The notes beneath the pieces were generated by a model, which worked only from the letters and a program-made list of their open reading frames with translations, made no database searches and was not told where the DNA came from. A stretch of DNA of 64,000 nucleotides from Veillonella parvula (GTDB lineage Bacteria > Bacillota > Negativicutes > Veillonellales > Veillonellaceae): assembly GCF_036456085.1 (NCBI RefSeq), contig NZ_CP138632.1, forward strand, positions 1,593,001 to 1,657,000, read 5' to 3'. Positions 43,265 to 52,475 of this stretch are shown here, in pieces. A program made the translations under genes and the position numbers. Positions within the stretch are counted from its first letter, which is position 1. Each line of letters begins with the position of its first letter.

Positions 43265-44125
43265 ATGATGACATTACGAGAAAAACATCAACAAGGGCAG
43301 TTCACCATTACTGTTGAATTGGATCCTCCTAAAAGCAGTTCTGCAGAAAAGACCTTCGAACAAGCAGCCCGTTTGAAAGGGAAGGTGGATGCTATCAACA
43401 TCGCTGATAGCCCTATGTCCAAAATGCGCATGAGCCCAATTTCTCTTTCTTATTTATTACAACATAACAAAGAAATTGAAACTATTTTCCACCTTACATG
43501 CCGCGACCGTAATATTATCGGATTGCAATCTGAATTACTCGGTGCAGCAGCTTTGGGCGTGCATAATATTTTAACACTCACTGGTGATAAACCAGATAAT
43601 GGGGACCATCCATTTGCACAATCCGTATTTGAAGTCGACTGTATGGGACTACTCAACATCGCTAAGACATTAAATGCAGGCAAAGACCTTGCAGGTAATG
43701 ACCTAGACGCACCTACGAACTTCTACATCGGTGCAACTGGTAATCCTGGTGCTCCAGATTTAGAGATTGAACGCCAAAAATTAGCTGCTAAAATTCAAAA
43801 TGGCGCTCACTTTGTACAAACACAACCAATTTACGATTTAGAACAGGCAAAACGCTACATTGACAAGATGTCTGAATTCGATGTACCTATCATGCTTGGT
43901 TTGATTCCACTTAAAAGCTTTAAAATGGCTACATACCTCCATGAAAAAGTGCCTGGAATCAATCTTACTCAAGAAATCTTGGACCGCATGGAAAAAGGTG
44001 GTAAAGAGGCGGGTACAGAAATTGCAATCGAAACACTTGAACAAATCAAGAAAATGGCAGCAGGCGTACATATTATGCCTTTAAATGATATCGATACAAC
44101 ATTATATATTATTGACCACGTATAA
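43265..44125 (+). CDS. metF: Methylenetetrahydrofolate reductase
   Basis: A 286-residue FAD enzyme that makes 5-methyltetrahydrofolate, the methyl donor for MetH. The barrel begins FTITVELDPPKSSSAEKTFE; HLTCRDRNIIGLQSELLGA lies near 75-95 and TLTGDKPDNGDHP near 107-119; FVQTQPIYDLEQAKRY near 180 and GLIPLKS near 210 complete the family pattern. Two ATG codons in a row (43265, 43268) follow GAGG; the second has the better spacing. Last gene of the methionine operon. Confidence 0.9.
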   Translation: MMTLREKHQQGQFTITVELDPPKSSSAEKTFEQAARLKGKVDAINIADSPMSKMRMSPISLSYLLQHNKEIETIFHLTCRDRNIIGLQSELLGAAALGVHNILTLTGDKPDNGDHPFAQSVFEVDCMGLLNIAKTLNAGKDLAGNDLDAPTNFYIGATGNPGAPDLEIERQKLAAKIQNGAHFVQTQPIYDLEQAKRYIDKMSEFDVPIMLGLIPLKSFKMATYLHEKVPGINLTQEILDRMEKGGKEAGTEIAIETLEQIKKMAAGVHIMPLNDIDTTLYIIDHV

Positions 44126-44141
44126 AGTCATTCTAAGATTA

Positions 44142-44208
44142 ACATATAACACCTTTCCCACGACCTCCATAGTGAACTAAGTCGTTCTTAGGGAAAGGTG
44201 TTATATGT
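44142..44208. repeat. Inverted repeat with conserved loop (copy C, reverse orientation)
   Basis: Stem ACATATAACACCTTTCCC (44142-44159) with complement 44191-44208. The loop CTCCATAGTGAACTAAGTCG (44165-44184) is the reverse complement of the copy A/B loop with one change. Downstream, CCTCATATAGTGAAC (about 44221-44236) and GCGAACTAATTCGTTACTAAG (about 44299) look like pieces of a second, broken copy. It lies between convergent metF and rsmG. Confidence 0.7.
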
Positions 44209-44320
44209 ATCTTTATCTCCGCCTCATATAGTGAACAAAATATATAATTTTGTTGTAAACGATATCATTTAATAGATATAGGGTAGGGGAGGGAATGCGA
44301 ACTAATTCGTTACTAAGAAA

Positions 44321-44359
44321 AAAAAGAGGATGCAGATCTAAGATTTGCATCCTCTTTTT
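44321..44359. terminator. Bidirectional terminator between metF and rsmG
   Basis: AAAAAGAGGATGCAGATCT (44321-44339) pairs with AGATTTGCATCCTCTTTTT (44341-44359), one G-U pair. Confidence 0.85.
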
Positions 44360-44422
44360 CTTTATGTAGCAATATAGCATAGAGTTTATTTATATTAGTT
44401 TCTACGCCTAAATCATTAACTG

Positions 44423-45175
44423 CTATACTAACGGTTTGTCTTTAATTTCTTTTGGTTTTCGTGGATATTGTTTTGGTGTTTTTCCCGTTTTCTTCATATA
44501 TATGATTGCACGTTTATCGTCTAAGGTTGGCAAAGTAACGGTTCTTACTTCTTCGATAGTAGCCTTTAGTGTGCTAAGGGCTTTATTAGATTCTTTAACT
44601 TCTTCTTCGTAGATAGCTCCTTTTAAAGCAACAACGTAGCCACCTTCTTTTACATATGGCACAGTCCATTCTAAAAGAATCGGCAAGCGTGCCACGGCAC
44701 GGCTCGTAGCAACATCGAAGCTTTCACGGTAATCTTGATGACTCAAATCCTCCGCACGTCCGTGTAAAGTAGTACAGTTCGTCAAATTTAGTTCATCTAT
44801 AATCGATTCCAAAAAGGTAAGCCGCTTTTTCAAAGAATCAAACAGGGTAACCTTGAGGCTACGGTCATAGATAGCCAATGGAATACCAGGGAAACCTGCA
44901 CCGGTACCAACATCGATAATCGTCATACCAGATTTGATAATTTCAGAATCATAACAGGAGAGGGAGTCAATCATGTGCTTAACCACGACTTCTTTCATAT
45001 CCGTAATACCCGTTAAATTGAGATATTTATTTGTTTCAATCATATGCGCATAATACATGTAAAAGTCTTTTGCTTGCTCTTCCGTACAAGGCAAGCCAAA
45101 ATGGCTCATTTGCTCCATCATGTACGAAACAAATTCAGACTGAGGTGCTATAGGCACATCGTATTTTTCTTTCAT
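44423..45175 (-). CDS. rsmG: 16S rRNA (guanine-N7) methyltransferase RsmG
   Basis: A 250-residue SAM-dependent methyltransferase that modifies G527 of 16S rRNA. NLTGITDMKEVVVKHMIDSL near 53-72 and the SAM loop IDVGTGAGFPGIPLAI near 86-101 are the family's signatures; SRAVARLPILLEW follows near 150. AGGAG precedes the ATG by about seven bases. Third in the conserved mnmE-mnmG-rsmG order. Confidence 0.95.
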   Translation of the reverse strand: MKEKYDVPIAPQSEFVSYMMEQMSHFGLPCTEEQAKDFYMYYAHMIETNKYLNLTGITDMKEVVVKHMIDSLSCYDSEIIKSGMTIIDVGTGAGFPGIPLAIYDRSLKVTLFDSLKKRLTFLESIIDELNLTNCTTLHGRAEDLSHQDYRESFDVATSRAVARLPILLEWTVPYVKEGGYVVALKGAIYEEEVKESNKALSTLKATIEEVRTVTLPTLDDKRAIIYMKKTGKTPKQYPRKPKEIKDKPLV

Positions 45176-45298
45176 AAGTACTCCTAATGAATTGTCTAAT
45201 ATGTATAGGACAATAAGATCTGTAGGAAATATCTTTTAAAATCTGTAAGAAATATCTTCTAAAAAGTTCATATAAAATGCATGTTATTACATGCTATT

Positions 45299-47170
45299 TT
45301 ATTTACTTCTGTTGTATTGTTCGAGTTGGATCAACAGAACAGATACGTCCGCAGGTGATACGCCAGAGATACGGCTTGCTTGGCCGATGGAGTGAGGACG
45401 AATTTTGTTGAGCTTTTGTTGAGCTTCAAGGGAAATGCCCTTGATTTGTGTATAATCCCATTCTTTTGGAAGAATTTTTTCTTCTAGTTTACGAATCTTA
45501 TCGACTTGCTCCATTTGCTTTTTGATGTAACCTTCGTAGGTAATGGAAATATCGACAGCTTCCTCTACATCAGGTGTATAGCGTTTCAAACCAAATGCAT
45601 CGGCTACGACGGCGTAAGAGAGTTCGTTACGTTTTACTAAATCATAAGCGTGAATACCTGTTCTAATAGGTGCTGTACCTAAACTTTCAAGCAAAGCTTG
45701 TGTTTCTTTAGACGGATTGACAGGTGTATTTCGTAACATATCCATTGCTTCTTCGATAGCAGCTTTCTTGGCTGTAAATTTGGCCCAACGATCGTCTTTT
45801 ACAAGACCGATTTCACGGCCTTTTTCTGTAAGACGCAGGTCTGCATTATCTTGACGAAGCAATAGACGGTATTCACTGCGGCTTGTCATCATGCGGTACG
45901 GTTCATTTGTACCTTTTGTTACAAGATCATCGATAAGAACACCGATGTACGCTTCGGAGCGAGCAAGGATGAACGGTTCCTTTCCTTGAATCCACAATGC
46001 TGCGTTGATACCAGCCATAAGGCCTTGAGCAGCCGCTTCTTCATAGCCAGATGTACCGTTGGCTTGACCTGCAGAGTAGAGACCTTCAATATGTTTCACT
46101 TGAAGTGCTGGTGTCAATTGCATTGGATTCAAGCAATCGTATTCGATAGCATAGGCAGGACGCATAATTTCAACATTCTCAAGACCTGGGATGGTACGCA
46201 AGAAAGCATATTGTACATCCATTGGAAGAGACGTACTCATACCTTGTACATACATTTCATTTGTACCCGTGCCTTCTGGTTCTACGAATAATTGATGGCG
46301 TTCTTTATCGGCAAAGCGCACTACTTTATCTTCGATGGAAGGACAGTAACGAGGGCCTACGCCTTCGATTTTGCCACTATACATAGGAGCCCGGTGAATA
46401 TTGCTATGAATGATTTCGTGCGTTTCTTTATTAGTATAGGTCAACCAACATACATCTTCATTACGATTAATCCATTCATCCATGAAGGAAAATGCGTGAT
46501 GATGTGCATCGCCTTCTTGAACTACCATATTTTCGAGGTTTAAAGTACGTTTATCTACACGTGCTGGTGTACCCGTTTTAAAGCGCATCAATTCAATACC
46601 ATTATCGAGTAAGGATTGAGAGAAATGTTCTGCTACGCGTTGACCATTTGGACCGCCCACATAATCGATATCACCGATGAGGATTTTACCTTTCAAATAG
46701 GTACCTGTACAAAGAATAATAGCCTTAGCGCCATAGAATTCACCAAGCTCTGTAACGATACCTGTTACCTTGTCATCCTCAACCTTAAGTTCTGTCACCA
46801 TGATTTGCTTAACATTGAGATTATCTGTATTCTCCAATGTTCGTTTCATCAAATGTTGGTATTTAATCTTGTCAGATTGGCAGCGCAAAGAATGAACGGC
46901 AGGTCCTTTGCCCATATTGAGCATACGCATTTGGATAGCTGTAGCATCCGCATTGATACCCATTTGACCGCCTAATGCGTCAACTTCGTAAACAAGATGG
47001 CTTTTACCAGGGCCACCCACGGCAGGGTTGCACGGCATAAGCGCAATATTATCTAAACTGATGGTCGCCATCAACGTGCGATGACCCATGCGGGCAGCGG
47101 CGAGGGCCGCCTCACAACCAGCATGACCACCACCGATGACGATGACATCATAATTATCTACTGTGTACAT
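45299..47170 (-). CDS. mnmG: tRNA uridine 5-carboxymethylaminomethyl modification enzyme MnmG
   Basis: A 623-residue FAD protein that, with MnmE, modifies U34 of certain tRNAs. [17 protein letters not shown] near residue 12 binds [24 protein letters not shown] near 48, GTYLKGKI near 157, and [11 protein letters not shown]-type [15 protein letters not shown] near 275 are MnmG blocks; C-terminal [18 protein letters not shown]. Start at 47170 with AAGGAA about eleven bases upstream. An intergenic repeat separates it from mnmE. Confidence 0.95.
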   Translation of the reverse strand: MYTVDNYDVIVIGGGHAGCEAALAAARMGHRTLMATISLDNIALMPCNPAVGGPGKSHLVYEVDALGGQMGINADATAIQMRMLNMGKGPAVHSLRCQSDKIKYQHLMKRTLENTDNLNVKQIMVTELKVEDDKVTGIVTELGEFYGAKAIILCTGTYLKGKILIGDIDYVGGPNGQRVAEHFSQSLLDNGIELMRFKTGTPARVDKRTLNLENMVVQEGDAHHHAFSFMDEWINRNEDVCWLTYTNKETHEIIHSNIHRAPMYSGKIEGVGPRYCPSIEDKVVRFADKERHQLFVEPEGTGTNEMYVQGMSTSLPMDVQYAFLRTIPGLENVEIMRPAYAIEYDCLNPMQLTPALQVKHIEGLYSAGQANGTSGYEEAAAQGLMAGINAALWIQGKEPFILARSEAYIGVLIDDLVTKGTNEPYRMMTSRSEYRLLLRQDNADLRLTEKGREIGLVKDDRWAKFTAKKAAIEEAMDMLRNTPVNPSKETQALLESLGTAPIRTGIHAYDLVKRNELSYAVVADAFGLKRYTPDVEEAVDISITYEGYIKKQMEQVDKIRKLEEKILPKEWDYTQIKGISLEAQQKLNKIRPHSIGQASRISGVSPADVSVLLIQLEQYNRSK

Positions 47171-47254
47171 ATCAATTAAATTCCTTATATTTGTTACTTA
47201 TCTTATTGTGAAAGTATATTTTATTCAAACTACGAGGCCGAATAGCCCAGAGTA

Positions 47255-47363
47255 CAGGTCGCTCGCTGAGCATTTTTCTTCGAAAAATTGCACGCTCCGA
47301 CCAAAGCGATGCAGTGTCCCTGTCGTCGCAAGCTCCTCCATTGACTACTGCCCTGCTTTTACT
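47255..47363 (-). repeat. Dispersed intercistronic repeat, short form (mnmE-mnmG gap)
   Basis: Read on the minus strand it begins AGTAAAAGCAGGGCAGTAG at the mnmE stop and ends GAGCGACCTG. About 109 bases match, almost base for base, both ends of the repeat at 55491-55690. It keeps a hairpin GCAATTTTTC-GAA-GAAAAATGC and lacks the middle part of the longer copy. Confidence 0.8.
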
Positions 47364-48744
47364 TACCTAAACAAAAACGACTGAAGAGTTCGTCGATCAT
47401 GGATTCTCGGATGGTATCGCCTGTGATGTCGCCTAGTAGTTCCCAAGCGCTACGCAGGTCGGTGGCTACAAAGTCTACAGGCATGCCCATGTCGATAGAG
47501 GAGAGGGCTTGTTCTACTTGAGCCTTCGCTTGTTCCATGAGGCTGATGTGGCGCACATTACTGATCATGGCGCTATTGTCTTGTTTTACGCGACCGCCGT
47601 AGACGAGTTCTTGCACCCATTTGGCAAGAACCGCAGAGCCTTCGCCTTCTTTAGCACTGATTCGTTCGATAGCCGTGAAGGTTCCGTGTTCTTTAATATT
47701 TTCATCTGTAACGACTTGTGCCACATCGGACTTATTAAGGAGTACGATAGTATTCAAACCGCTCACAGAGGTCAAAATTTCGATTTCTTCAGAGTTTAAC
47801 GGAGTAGATCCGTCAATAACGCAGAGCACGATGTCTGCTTTGTTGATATAATCGCGAGCACGCTCCACACCAAGGGCTTCTACCGTATCTTGTGTATTCC
47901 GAATACCTGCCGTATCGATGAGGCGTAAAGAAATGCCTTCTACGGTCATATATTCTTCAATGCTGTCCCTTGTTGTACCAGGAATATCCGTTACGATAGC
48001 GCGGTTTTCGCGCAAGAGAGCGTTCATCAAGCTCGATTTACCTGCATTTGGACGGCCTACAATAACTGTCGTAATACCATCGCGAATGAGGCGACCTGTA
48101 TTCGCTGTGGACAAGAGATCATCCATGGCTTTCAAAATAGGCTCTAGCTGTTCACGAACCTCTTGGCTCGTTACGTCCTCGATATCCTCCTCAGGATAGT
48201 CGATGGTTACCTCTAAATGAGCAATCATGGCGATGAGCTGTTCACGCACATCTTTCACAAAAGACGAAACGGTCCCGTCTAGCTGAGATACAGCGAGAGA
48301 GAGGGAGTCCTCTGTTTTTGCTTCAATAATATCAATGATTGCCTCCGCTTGGGTGAGGTCGATACGTCCGTTCATAAAGGCGCGTTTCGTAAATTCACCG
48401 GCCTCAGCCATGCGTACATCGTGATTGACGAGCAATTTTAGAATTTGTCGAACTGGCACAATGCCGCCGTGACACTGAATTTCTACCACATCTTCCGCCG
48501 TGTAGGAATGAGGCCCTTTCATTAATAGTACAAGAACCTCGTCGATAGTTTTGTTCGTCGCTGGGTCCACAATGGTCCCATATTGAATCGTTCTATTTTG
48601 GCGGTCCATCAAAGGAACGGTGCCAACGCTCTTGAACAGGCTATTTACAATAGGAAAACTATCCTTGCCGCTGACCCGAATAATACCAACCCCACCGATG
48701 CCGGGCGGTGTTGCAATGGCCGCTATTGTATCATCTATATACAT
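47359..48744 (-). CDS. mnmE: tRNA modification GTPase MnmE
   Basis: A 461-residue GTPase. The N-terminal folate-binding domain starts DDTIAAIATPPGIGGVGIIRVSG; the G domain has GRPNAGKSSLMNALL near residue 227, DTAGIR near 273 and NKSD near 338; the C-terminal catalytic tail ends FCLGK, the conserved C-x-GK. It works as a complex with MnmG. GGAG lies six bases before the ATG. The gap 48745-48933 holds two GTGAAAG heptamers facing each other across a TTAAACTAAACTAATC stretch. Confidence 0.95.
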   Translation of the reverse strand: MYIDDTIAAIATPPGIGGVGIIRVSGKDSFPIVNSLFKSVGTVPLMDRQNRTIQYGTIVDPATNKTIDEVLVLLMKGPHSYTAEDVVEIQCHGGIVPVRQILKLLVNHDVRMAEAGEFTKRAFMNGRIDLTQAEAIIDIIEAKTEDSLSLAVSQLDGTVSSFVKDVREQLIAMIAHLEVTIDYPEEDIEDVTSQEVREQLEPILKAMDDLLSTANTGRLIRDGITTVIVGRPNAGKSSLMNALLRENRAIVTDIPGTTRDSIEEYMTVEGISLRLIDTAGIRNTQDTVEALGVERARDYINKADIVLCVIDGSTPLNSEEIEILTSVSGLNTIVLLNKSDVAQVVTDENIKEHGTFTAIERISAKEGEGSAVLAKWVQELVYGGRVKQDNSAMISNVRHISLMEQAKAQVEQALSSIDMGMPVDFVATDLRSAWELLGDITGDTIRESMIDELFSRFCLGK

Positions 48745-48933
48745 ACATATCTCCGTATTTCGATTATCTAGTATTTGTTTTTGTATATGTTCTTCGCCTG
48801 TGAAAGTTAAACTAAACTAATCTTTGCATGCGAAGATTAACTTAGGTTAGCTTTCACCATAACCTAAAGAATAAAGGGAACAGCCCTCAAGCAACCGAGG
48901 ATATCAGTTACTTGAAAGCTGCACCACTATATT

Positions 48934-49731
48934 TTATTTTTTGTACGAAATCACAACGTGACGGAACGGCTCGTCCCCCTCACTGTTGGTAACAACGTTT
49001 TTGTCGCCTTGAAGGGCAGTGTGAATGATTTTACGTTCAAAAGCATTCATCGGTTCTAAGGAAACCTTTTGACGGTTGCGTTTCACCTTAGAAGCCAAAC
49101 GTTTCGCGAGATTTACCAATGTTTCTTCTCGGCGAGAACGATAGTTTTCCACATCTACCACGATATGGCAGTGGCCAGATACATCCTTGTGAGCCACGAG
49201 ATTTGTTAAGTATTGAATAGCATCCAATGTTTGACCATGTTTGCCGATCAAAATACCTAAATCTTCGCCGTGTACTTGGAATGTAATCTTGTCTTTAGTC
49301 ATCATCTTTTCGATAACTACAGTGAGGCCCATTTGTGTAAACATATCATCGAGGAATTGTTTACCTTTTTCAGCAATTTCTTGTTGATCTTCTTTTGAAA
49401 GTTCTTTTTTAGAAGGTTTTTCCGTTATAGTACTTTCAGAAGTTTCAACTGCTGTATCTTGTACTTCTGTTTCGCTTGTTGCCACTGGTTCGGAAGCAAT
49501 AGCTACAGATTGTTCTTCTGTGTTAGCTACTTCTTTTGCAGTAACAGATTGGGCCAAAGCGGTGAAAAATAAGCGAACAACTGCTGGTTTACGACCAATG
49601 CCTAAAAATCCACTAGAAGGTTGTTCTAAGACTTTAGTTTCTACCAATTCTTGGCCTTCAGCGGCTAATTGAGCTACACCTTTAGCAATGGCATCTTCAA
49701 TGGTTTTAGCAGATACATCGATAAATTCCAT
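48934..49731 (-). CDS. khpB: RNA-binding protein Jag/KhpB
   Basis: A 265-residue protein: Jag-N domain (MEFIDVSAKTIEDAIAKGVA; SSGFLGIGRKPAVVRL near 38-54), an acidic Thr/Ser/Glu linker near 70-110, a KH domain with IGKHGQTLDAIQYL near 165, and an R3H domain with NAFERKIIHTAL near 235. It binds RNA and in Firmicutes is linked to cell elongation. It lies nine bases after yidC, the usual arrangement. Confidence 0.92.
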   Translation of the reverse strand: MEFIDVSAKTIEDAIAKGVAQLAAEGQELVETKVLEQPSSGFLGIGRKPAVVRLFFTALAQSVTAKEVANTEEQSVAIASEPVATSETEVQDTAVETSESTITEKPSKKELSKEDQQEIAEKGKQFLDDMFTQMGLTVVIEKMMTKDKITFQVHGEDLGILIGKHGQTLDAIQYLTNLVAHKDVSGHCHIVVDVENYRSRREETLVNLAKRLASKVKRNRQKVSLEPMNAFERKIIHTALQGDKNVVTNSEGDEPFRHVVISYKK

Positions 49732-49740
49732 AATTGCCTC

Positions 49741-50406
49741 CTACTTAGCGTTCAAATTTTTGTAAATGAAATGCTGTTGAATCAATTGGAATACGTTAGA
49801 AACTACCCAGTAGATAACGAGACCAGATGGGAAGCTCAAAGAAATGTAACCAATGAATAAAGGCATAAAGATTGTCATAATCTTTTGTTGTTGCGCAGCT
49901 GCACCAGTTGCACCATTACTAGTTTGACGAGACATAACCCATGTGGATAATGCACTCAAAATAGGTAAGATATACATTGGATCTGGATCGCCAAGGCTAG
50001 GCAACCACAAGAATTGTACAAAGTTTGGATCGTATGGGTAATCTTTCAAAGCCCAGTAAATCGCGATCAAGAATGGCATTTGTACCAACAATGGCAAGCA
50101 ACCAGCCAATGGGTTAACGCCCATTTCTTTGTACAATGCACCCATTTCCGCTTGCAGTTTTGCAGGATCGTTTTTGTATTTATCTTGCAATTGTTTCATG
50201 CGAGGCTGCAATTCTTGCATAGCCTTCATGGATTTAATTTGCTTAACAGTAAGTGGTGCCAAAATCGCTTTAATAACGATTGTTAAAAGGATAATAGCCA
50301 CACCGTAGCTTGGATAACCTATCATTTGAGTCAATTGGAATGCATAAGTTACCAATGTGCTCATTAAATCAACGATAGGTTGGAAAATACCACTTAAAAA
50401 GTCCAT
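49741..50406 (-). CDS. yidC: Membrane protein insertase YidC
   Basis: A 221-residue YidC/Oxa1 protein with five hydrophobic segments: YGVAIILLTIVIKAILAPLT with the conserved basic residue in the groove, KQLQDKYKNDPAKLQAEMGALYKEMGVNPLAGCLP (split over residues 70-105), then YWALKDYPYDP, and a C-terminal YISLSFPSGLVIYWVVSNVF. It lacks the large periplasmic domain of proteobacterial YidC, as in Firmicutes, and no lipobox is visible. GGAGAAAC precedes the ATG. Confidence 0.93.
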   Translation of the reverse strand: MDFLSGIFQPIVDLMSTLVTYAFQLTQMIGYPSYGVAIILLTIVIKAILAPLTVKQIKSMKAMQELQPRMKQLQDKYKNDPAKLQAEMGALYKEMGVNPLAGCLPLLVQMPFLIAIYWALKDYPYDPNFVQFLWLPSLGDPDPMYILPILSALSTWVMSRQTSNGATGAAAQQQKIMTIFMPLFIGYISLSFPSGLVIYWVVSNVFQLIQQHFIYKNLNAK

Positions 50407-50574
50407 TGTTTCTCCTTTTTCATACAGTCCGAAATCGTCCTTTGCGCATCTATATATCGTTATGGTATGGTCTAAATTTCATCCATACAGATGCTCAGGT
50501 ATTTCCAAAACTGTGCTTGATGGTGATGGTGAAAGTTACTTTTACAGAACACATCCAGCCTAATCCCACGTGGG

Positions 50575-50796
50575 TTAGGGAACTGGATCGTAGCCACCCT
50601 TGTGGAAAGGATGACAGCGAAGAATGCGTTTTAAACCCATCCAGCTACCTTTCAAAGGACCATATTTTTCGATGGCCTGCAGAGTATATGTGGAACATGT
50701 CGGATAATAACGGCAACATCCAGGTTTTAAGGGAGATATGGCGAGCTGATAAAACCTAATTAAAAGTCGTAAAAGCATGGTTATACAGCGTTTCAT
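50575..50796 (-). CDS. yidD: Membrane protein insertion efficiency factor YidD
   Basis: A 73-residue protein: [36 protein letters not shown] and [20 protein letters not shown] are the family hallmarks (given as split blocks over residues 9-73). It supports YidC insertion. The ATG at 50796 has GGAGG five bases upstream. A 21-base palindrome (50559-50579) overlaps its stop codon. Confidence 0.9.
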   Translation of the reverse strand: MKRCITMLLRLLIRFYQLAISPLKPGCCRYYPTCSTYTLQAIEKYGPLKGSWMGLKRILRCHPFHKGGYDPVP

Positions 50797-50844
50797 GGAA
50801 ACCTCCATATACACAAAAAGGACCAAAGCCTCTAACTTGTGGTC

Positions 50845-51204
50845 CTATTTATCATTTTGTATCAATAATTTGCTTTTTCGCAAGAGATACAAAATCTCCT
50901 TTTCCGCTTTTTCGTAGGTAGCGTTTTTCAGAGGGCCACGTCCAACAATTACGATATGATACCCTTCGCGAATGGCGTGCTGATTGAGGCGATATACCTC
51001 TTTCATCAGGCGTCTAGCTCGGTTGCGCTCCACTGCACAACCAACCTTTTTACCTGTTACAAAACCAATGCGCGTAGGTTGCTTTGCCACGGGCATACGA
51101 TACAGTACACACATACGGCCTACTTCGTATTTTCCGTGCTTATACACAAGGCGATATTCATTATTGTGCGTCAGTCGTCTTGCTTTATCAAGGCAATAAT
51201 CCAT
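50845..51204 (-). CDS. rnpA: Ribonuclease P protein component
   Basis: A 119-residue basic protein: RRLTHNNEYRLVYKHGK near residue 9, RIGFVTGKKVGCAVERNRARRLMKEVYRLN (the RNR motif, near 45-74). It helps the RNA subunit process tRNA 5' ends. The ATG at 51204 lies eight bases after AAGGA and is preferred over the ATG two codons earlier. Confidence 0.93.
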   Translation of the reverse strand: MDYCLDKARRLTHNNEYRLVYKHGKYEVGRMCVLYRMPVAKQPTRIGFVTGKKVGCAVERNRARRLMKEVYRLNQHAIREGYHIVIVGRGPLKNATYEKAEKEILYLLRKSKLLIQNDK

Positions 51205-51232
51205 ATGCATTGTCCTTAAGTCCTAAGAATAG

Positions 51233-51260
51233 AAAAACTTGGCAGCAGCGCCAAGTTTTT
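51233..51260 (-). terminator. Terminator/attenuator between rpmH and rnpA
   Basis: AAAAACTTGGC (51250-51260, minus strand reading) pairs with GCCAAGTTTTT around GCTGCT. Partial termination here would set much more rpmH than rnpA message. Confidence 0.75.
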
Positions 51261-51283
51261 TCTCCTGCCTAACAGCTATTATA

Positions 51284-51418
51284 TTATGCAGATAAGCGTT
51301 TTCTGCCTTTTGCACGTCTTCTTTTCAAAACGAGACGGCCACCAATAGTTTTCATGCGTTCACGGAAACCATGGGTACGTTTTCTCCAAAGAGTATTTGG
51401 TTGGTAAGTACGTTTCAT
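51284..51418 (-). CDS. rpmH: 50S ribosomal protein L34
   Basis: A 44-residue basic protein, [20 protein letters not shown] to KGRKRLSA, the complete L34 sequence pattern. GAGGAGG lies about ten bases upstream. First gene of the leftward cluster next to oriC. Confidence 0.95.
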   Translation of the reverse strand: MKRTYQPNTLWRKRTHGFRERMKTIGGRLVLKRRRAKGRKRLSA

Positions 51419-51521
51419 TAGTAAAACACCTCCTCGTCATTCTGTATTGTTTTACTTATACCATAACAGGGTAATTATAGAGGTAAAACGTAAATTTGTC
51501 AATATAATAAAGGGGTTCTGC

Positions 51522-51745
51522 TGTGAGTTCTTGTATTTCTGAAAATAATTCTACTACACATTTTATCCTGTAATTGATGTTACGTTTCCAGGGGGAGGAA
51601 TATAGGGCTCCTTCATCGCTCCATACTCATCGTAAAGTCGCTCAAAAGGACCCTATATTCCCTCCTAAGGCAACCCTAATGTCACCTTCAACACCACTAC
51701 ACGATGTAAACGTAACATCAATTTATCAACATACAAGAACTCACA
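51522..51745. repeat. Long imperfect inverted repeat with conserved loop (copy D, reverse)
   Basis: Three matching arm pairs nested around one centre: TGTGAGTTCTTGTAT (51522-51536/51731-51745), ATTGATGTTACGTTT (51573-51587/51708-51722) and GGAGGAATATAGGG...CCTT (51594-51613/51646-51665). Loop 51618-51641 reads, reversed, GCGACTT...TATGGAGC with a different middle from copies A-C. Confidence 0.75.
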
Positions 51746-51802
51746 ATTCAAATCTTTTTATACTTTGGCAAATTTATGTTTTGATCTCCAGTTGAAGAGA
51801 GG

Positions 51803-51875
51803 GGAGGAATAGATGTGGTTTTCTCCCTCCATACTCATCGTAAGTCGGTCAAAAATCCACATCTATTCCTGCTCC
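51803..51875. repeat. Inverted repeat with conserved loop (copy E, reverse)
   Basis: Stem GGAGGAATAGATGTGG (from 51803) with complement ending at 51875. Loop 51826-51848 reads, reversed, CCGACTT...TATGGAGG; the closing pair is C-G where copies B, D and F have G-C. Confidence 0.75.
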
Positions 51876-51928
51876 TAAGACTCCCTTTTAGAAAAATCAC
51901 TAGTTTGTCATTTTTATCTATCATTTAT

Positions 51929-52161
51929 TTTTGATTATCTGAAGGTTGATGTTGTTATGTTCATCAATTACTTTTCCATCTATGTGTATAATAATCATAA
52001 AAATTATCTTATTGGAGGAGGGGAATGAAAACTACTTTTTGAGCGACTTGCGTTAGAATGGAGCGATAAAAGTAGTTTTCATTCCTCCCCCAAAAGTAAT
52101 TGATGAACAAATGATAAGATAATTATTGATTTATTAACACATTTCCTTCAGATAATCAAAA
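51929..52161. repeat. Long imperfect inverted repeat with conserved loop (copy F)
   Basis: Arms: TTTTGATTATCTGAAGG (51929-51945/52145-52161), GTTCATCAATTACTTTT (51959-51975/52092-52108), and GAATGAAAACTACTTTT (52023-52039/52068-52084). Loop 52043-52064 is GCGACTT...AATGGAGC. Two of the outer arm segments appear in swapped order, so it is not one clean hairpin. Confidence 0.75.
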
Positions 52162-52162
52162 G

Positions 52163-52464
52163 TTATCCACAGATTGAATGACAAATTACTTATTTTTTGG
52201 TACAATCATACTTGAAATTAGGAAAAATTATATATTTTTATAGGTTTTTGATGGATAACTTTCGAAGTTATCCACATTTTTTCTCTTTTAGTTTATAAAA
52301 ACTGAAAAGTCAGTAATTATCTATATAAAATAGACTTTTATTTTTACTTATTCACAGGTTATACACAAGTTATTCACAGGAATAATAGTTTTTTCCACAG
52401 CTTTTACAATAGTTATGCACATTATTCCTAAAGTTATACACATTTATTGCAATAGTTATTCACA
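52163..52464. promoter_or_regulatory. oriC: oriC DnaA-box cluster upstream of dnaA
   Basis: TTATCCACA at 52163 and 52268 (the latter facing TGGATAAC at 52252), then TTATTCACA 52348, TTATACACA 52359, TTATTCACA 52370, TTTTCCACA 52391, TTATGCACA 52413, TTATACACA 52434, TTATTCACA 52456. The last seven lie at steps of 11, 11, 21, 22, 21 and 22 bases, all in one orientation, so on one face of the helix. Confidence 0.9.
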
Positions 52465-52475
52465 AGAGGCACGTC

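Noticed and set aside
50559-50579. Palindrome CCTAATCCCACG/TGGGTTAGG at the yidD stop as terminator
   Set aside because: No T-tract on either side and the operon continues into jag/yidC downstream.
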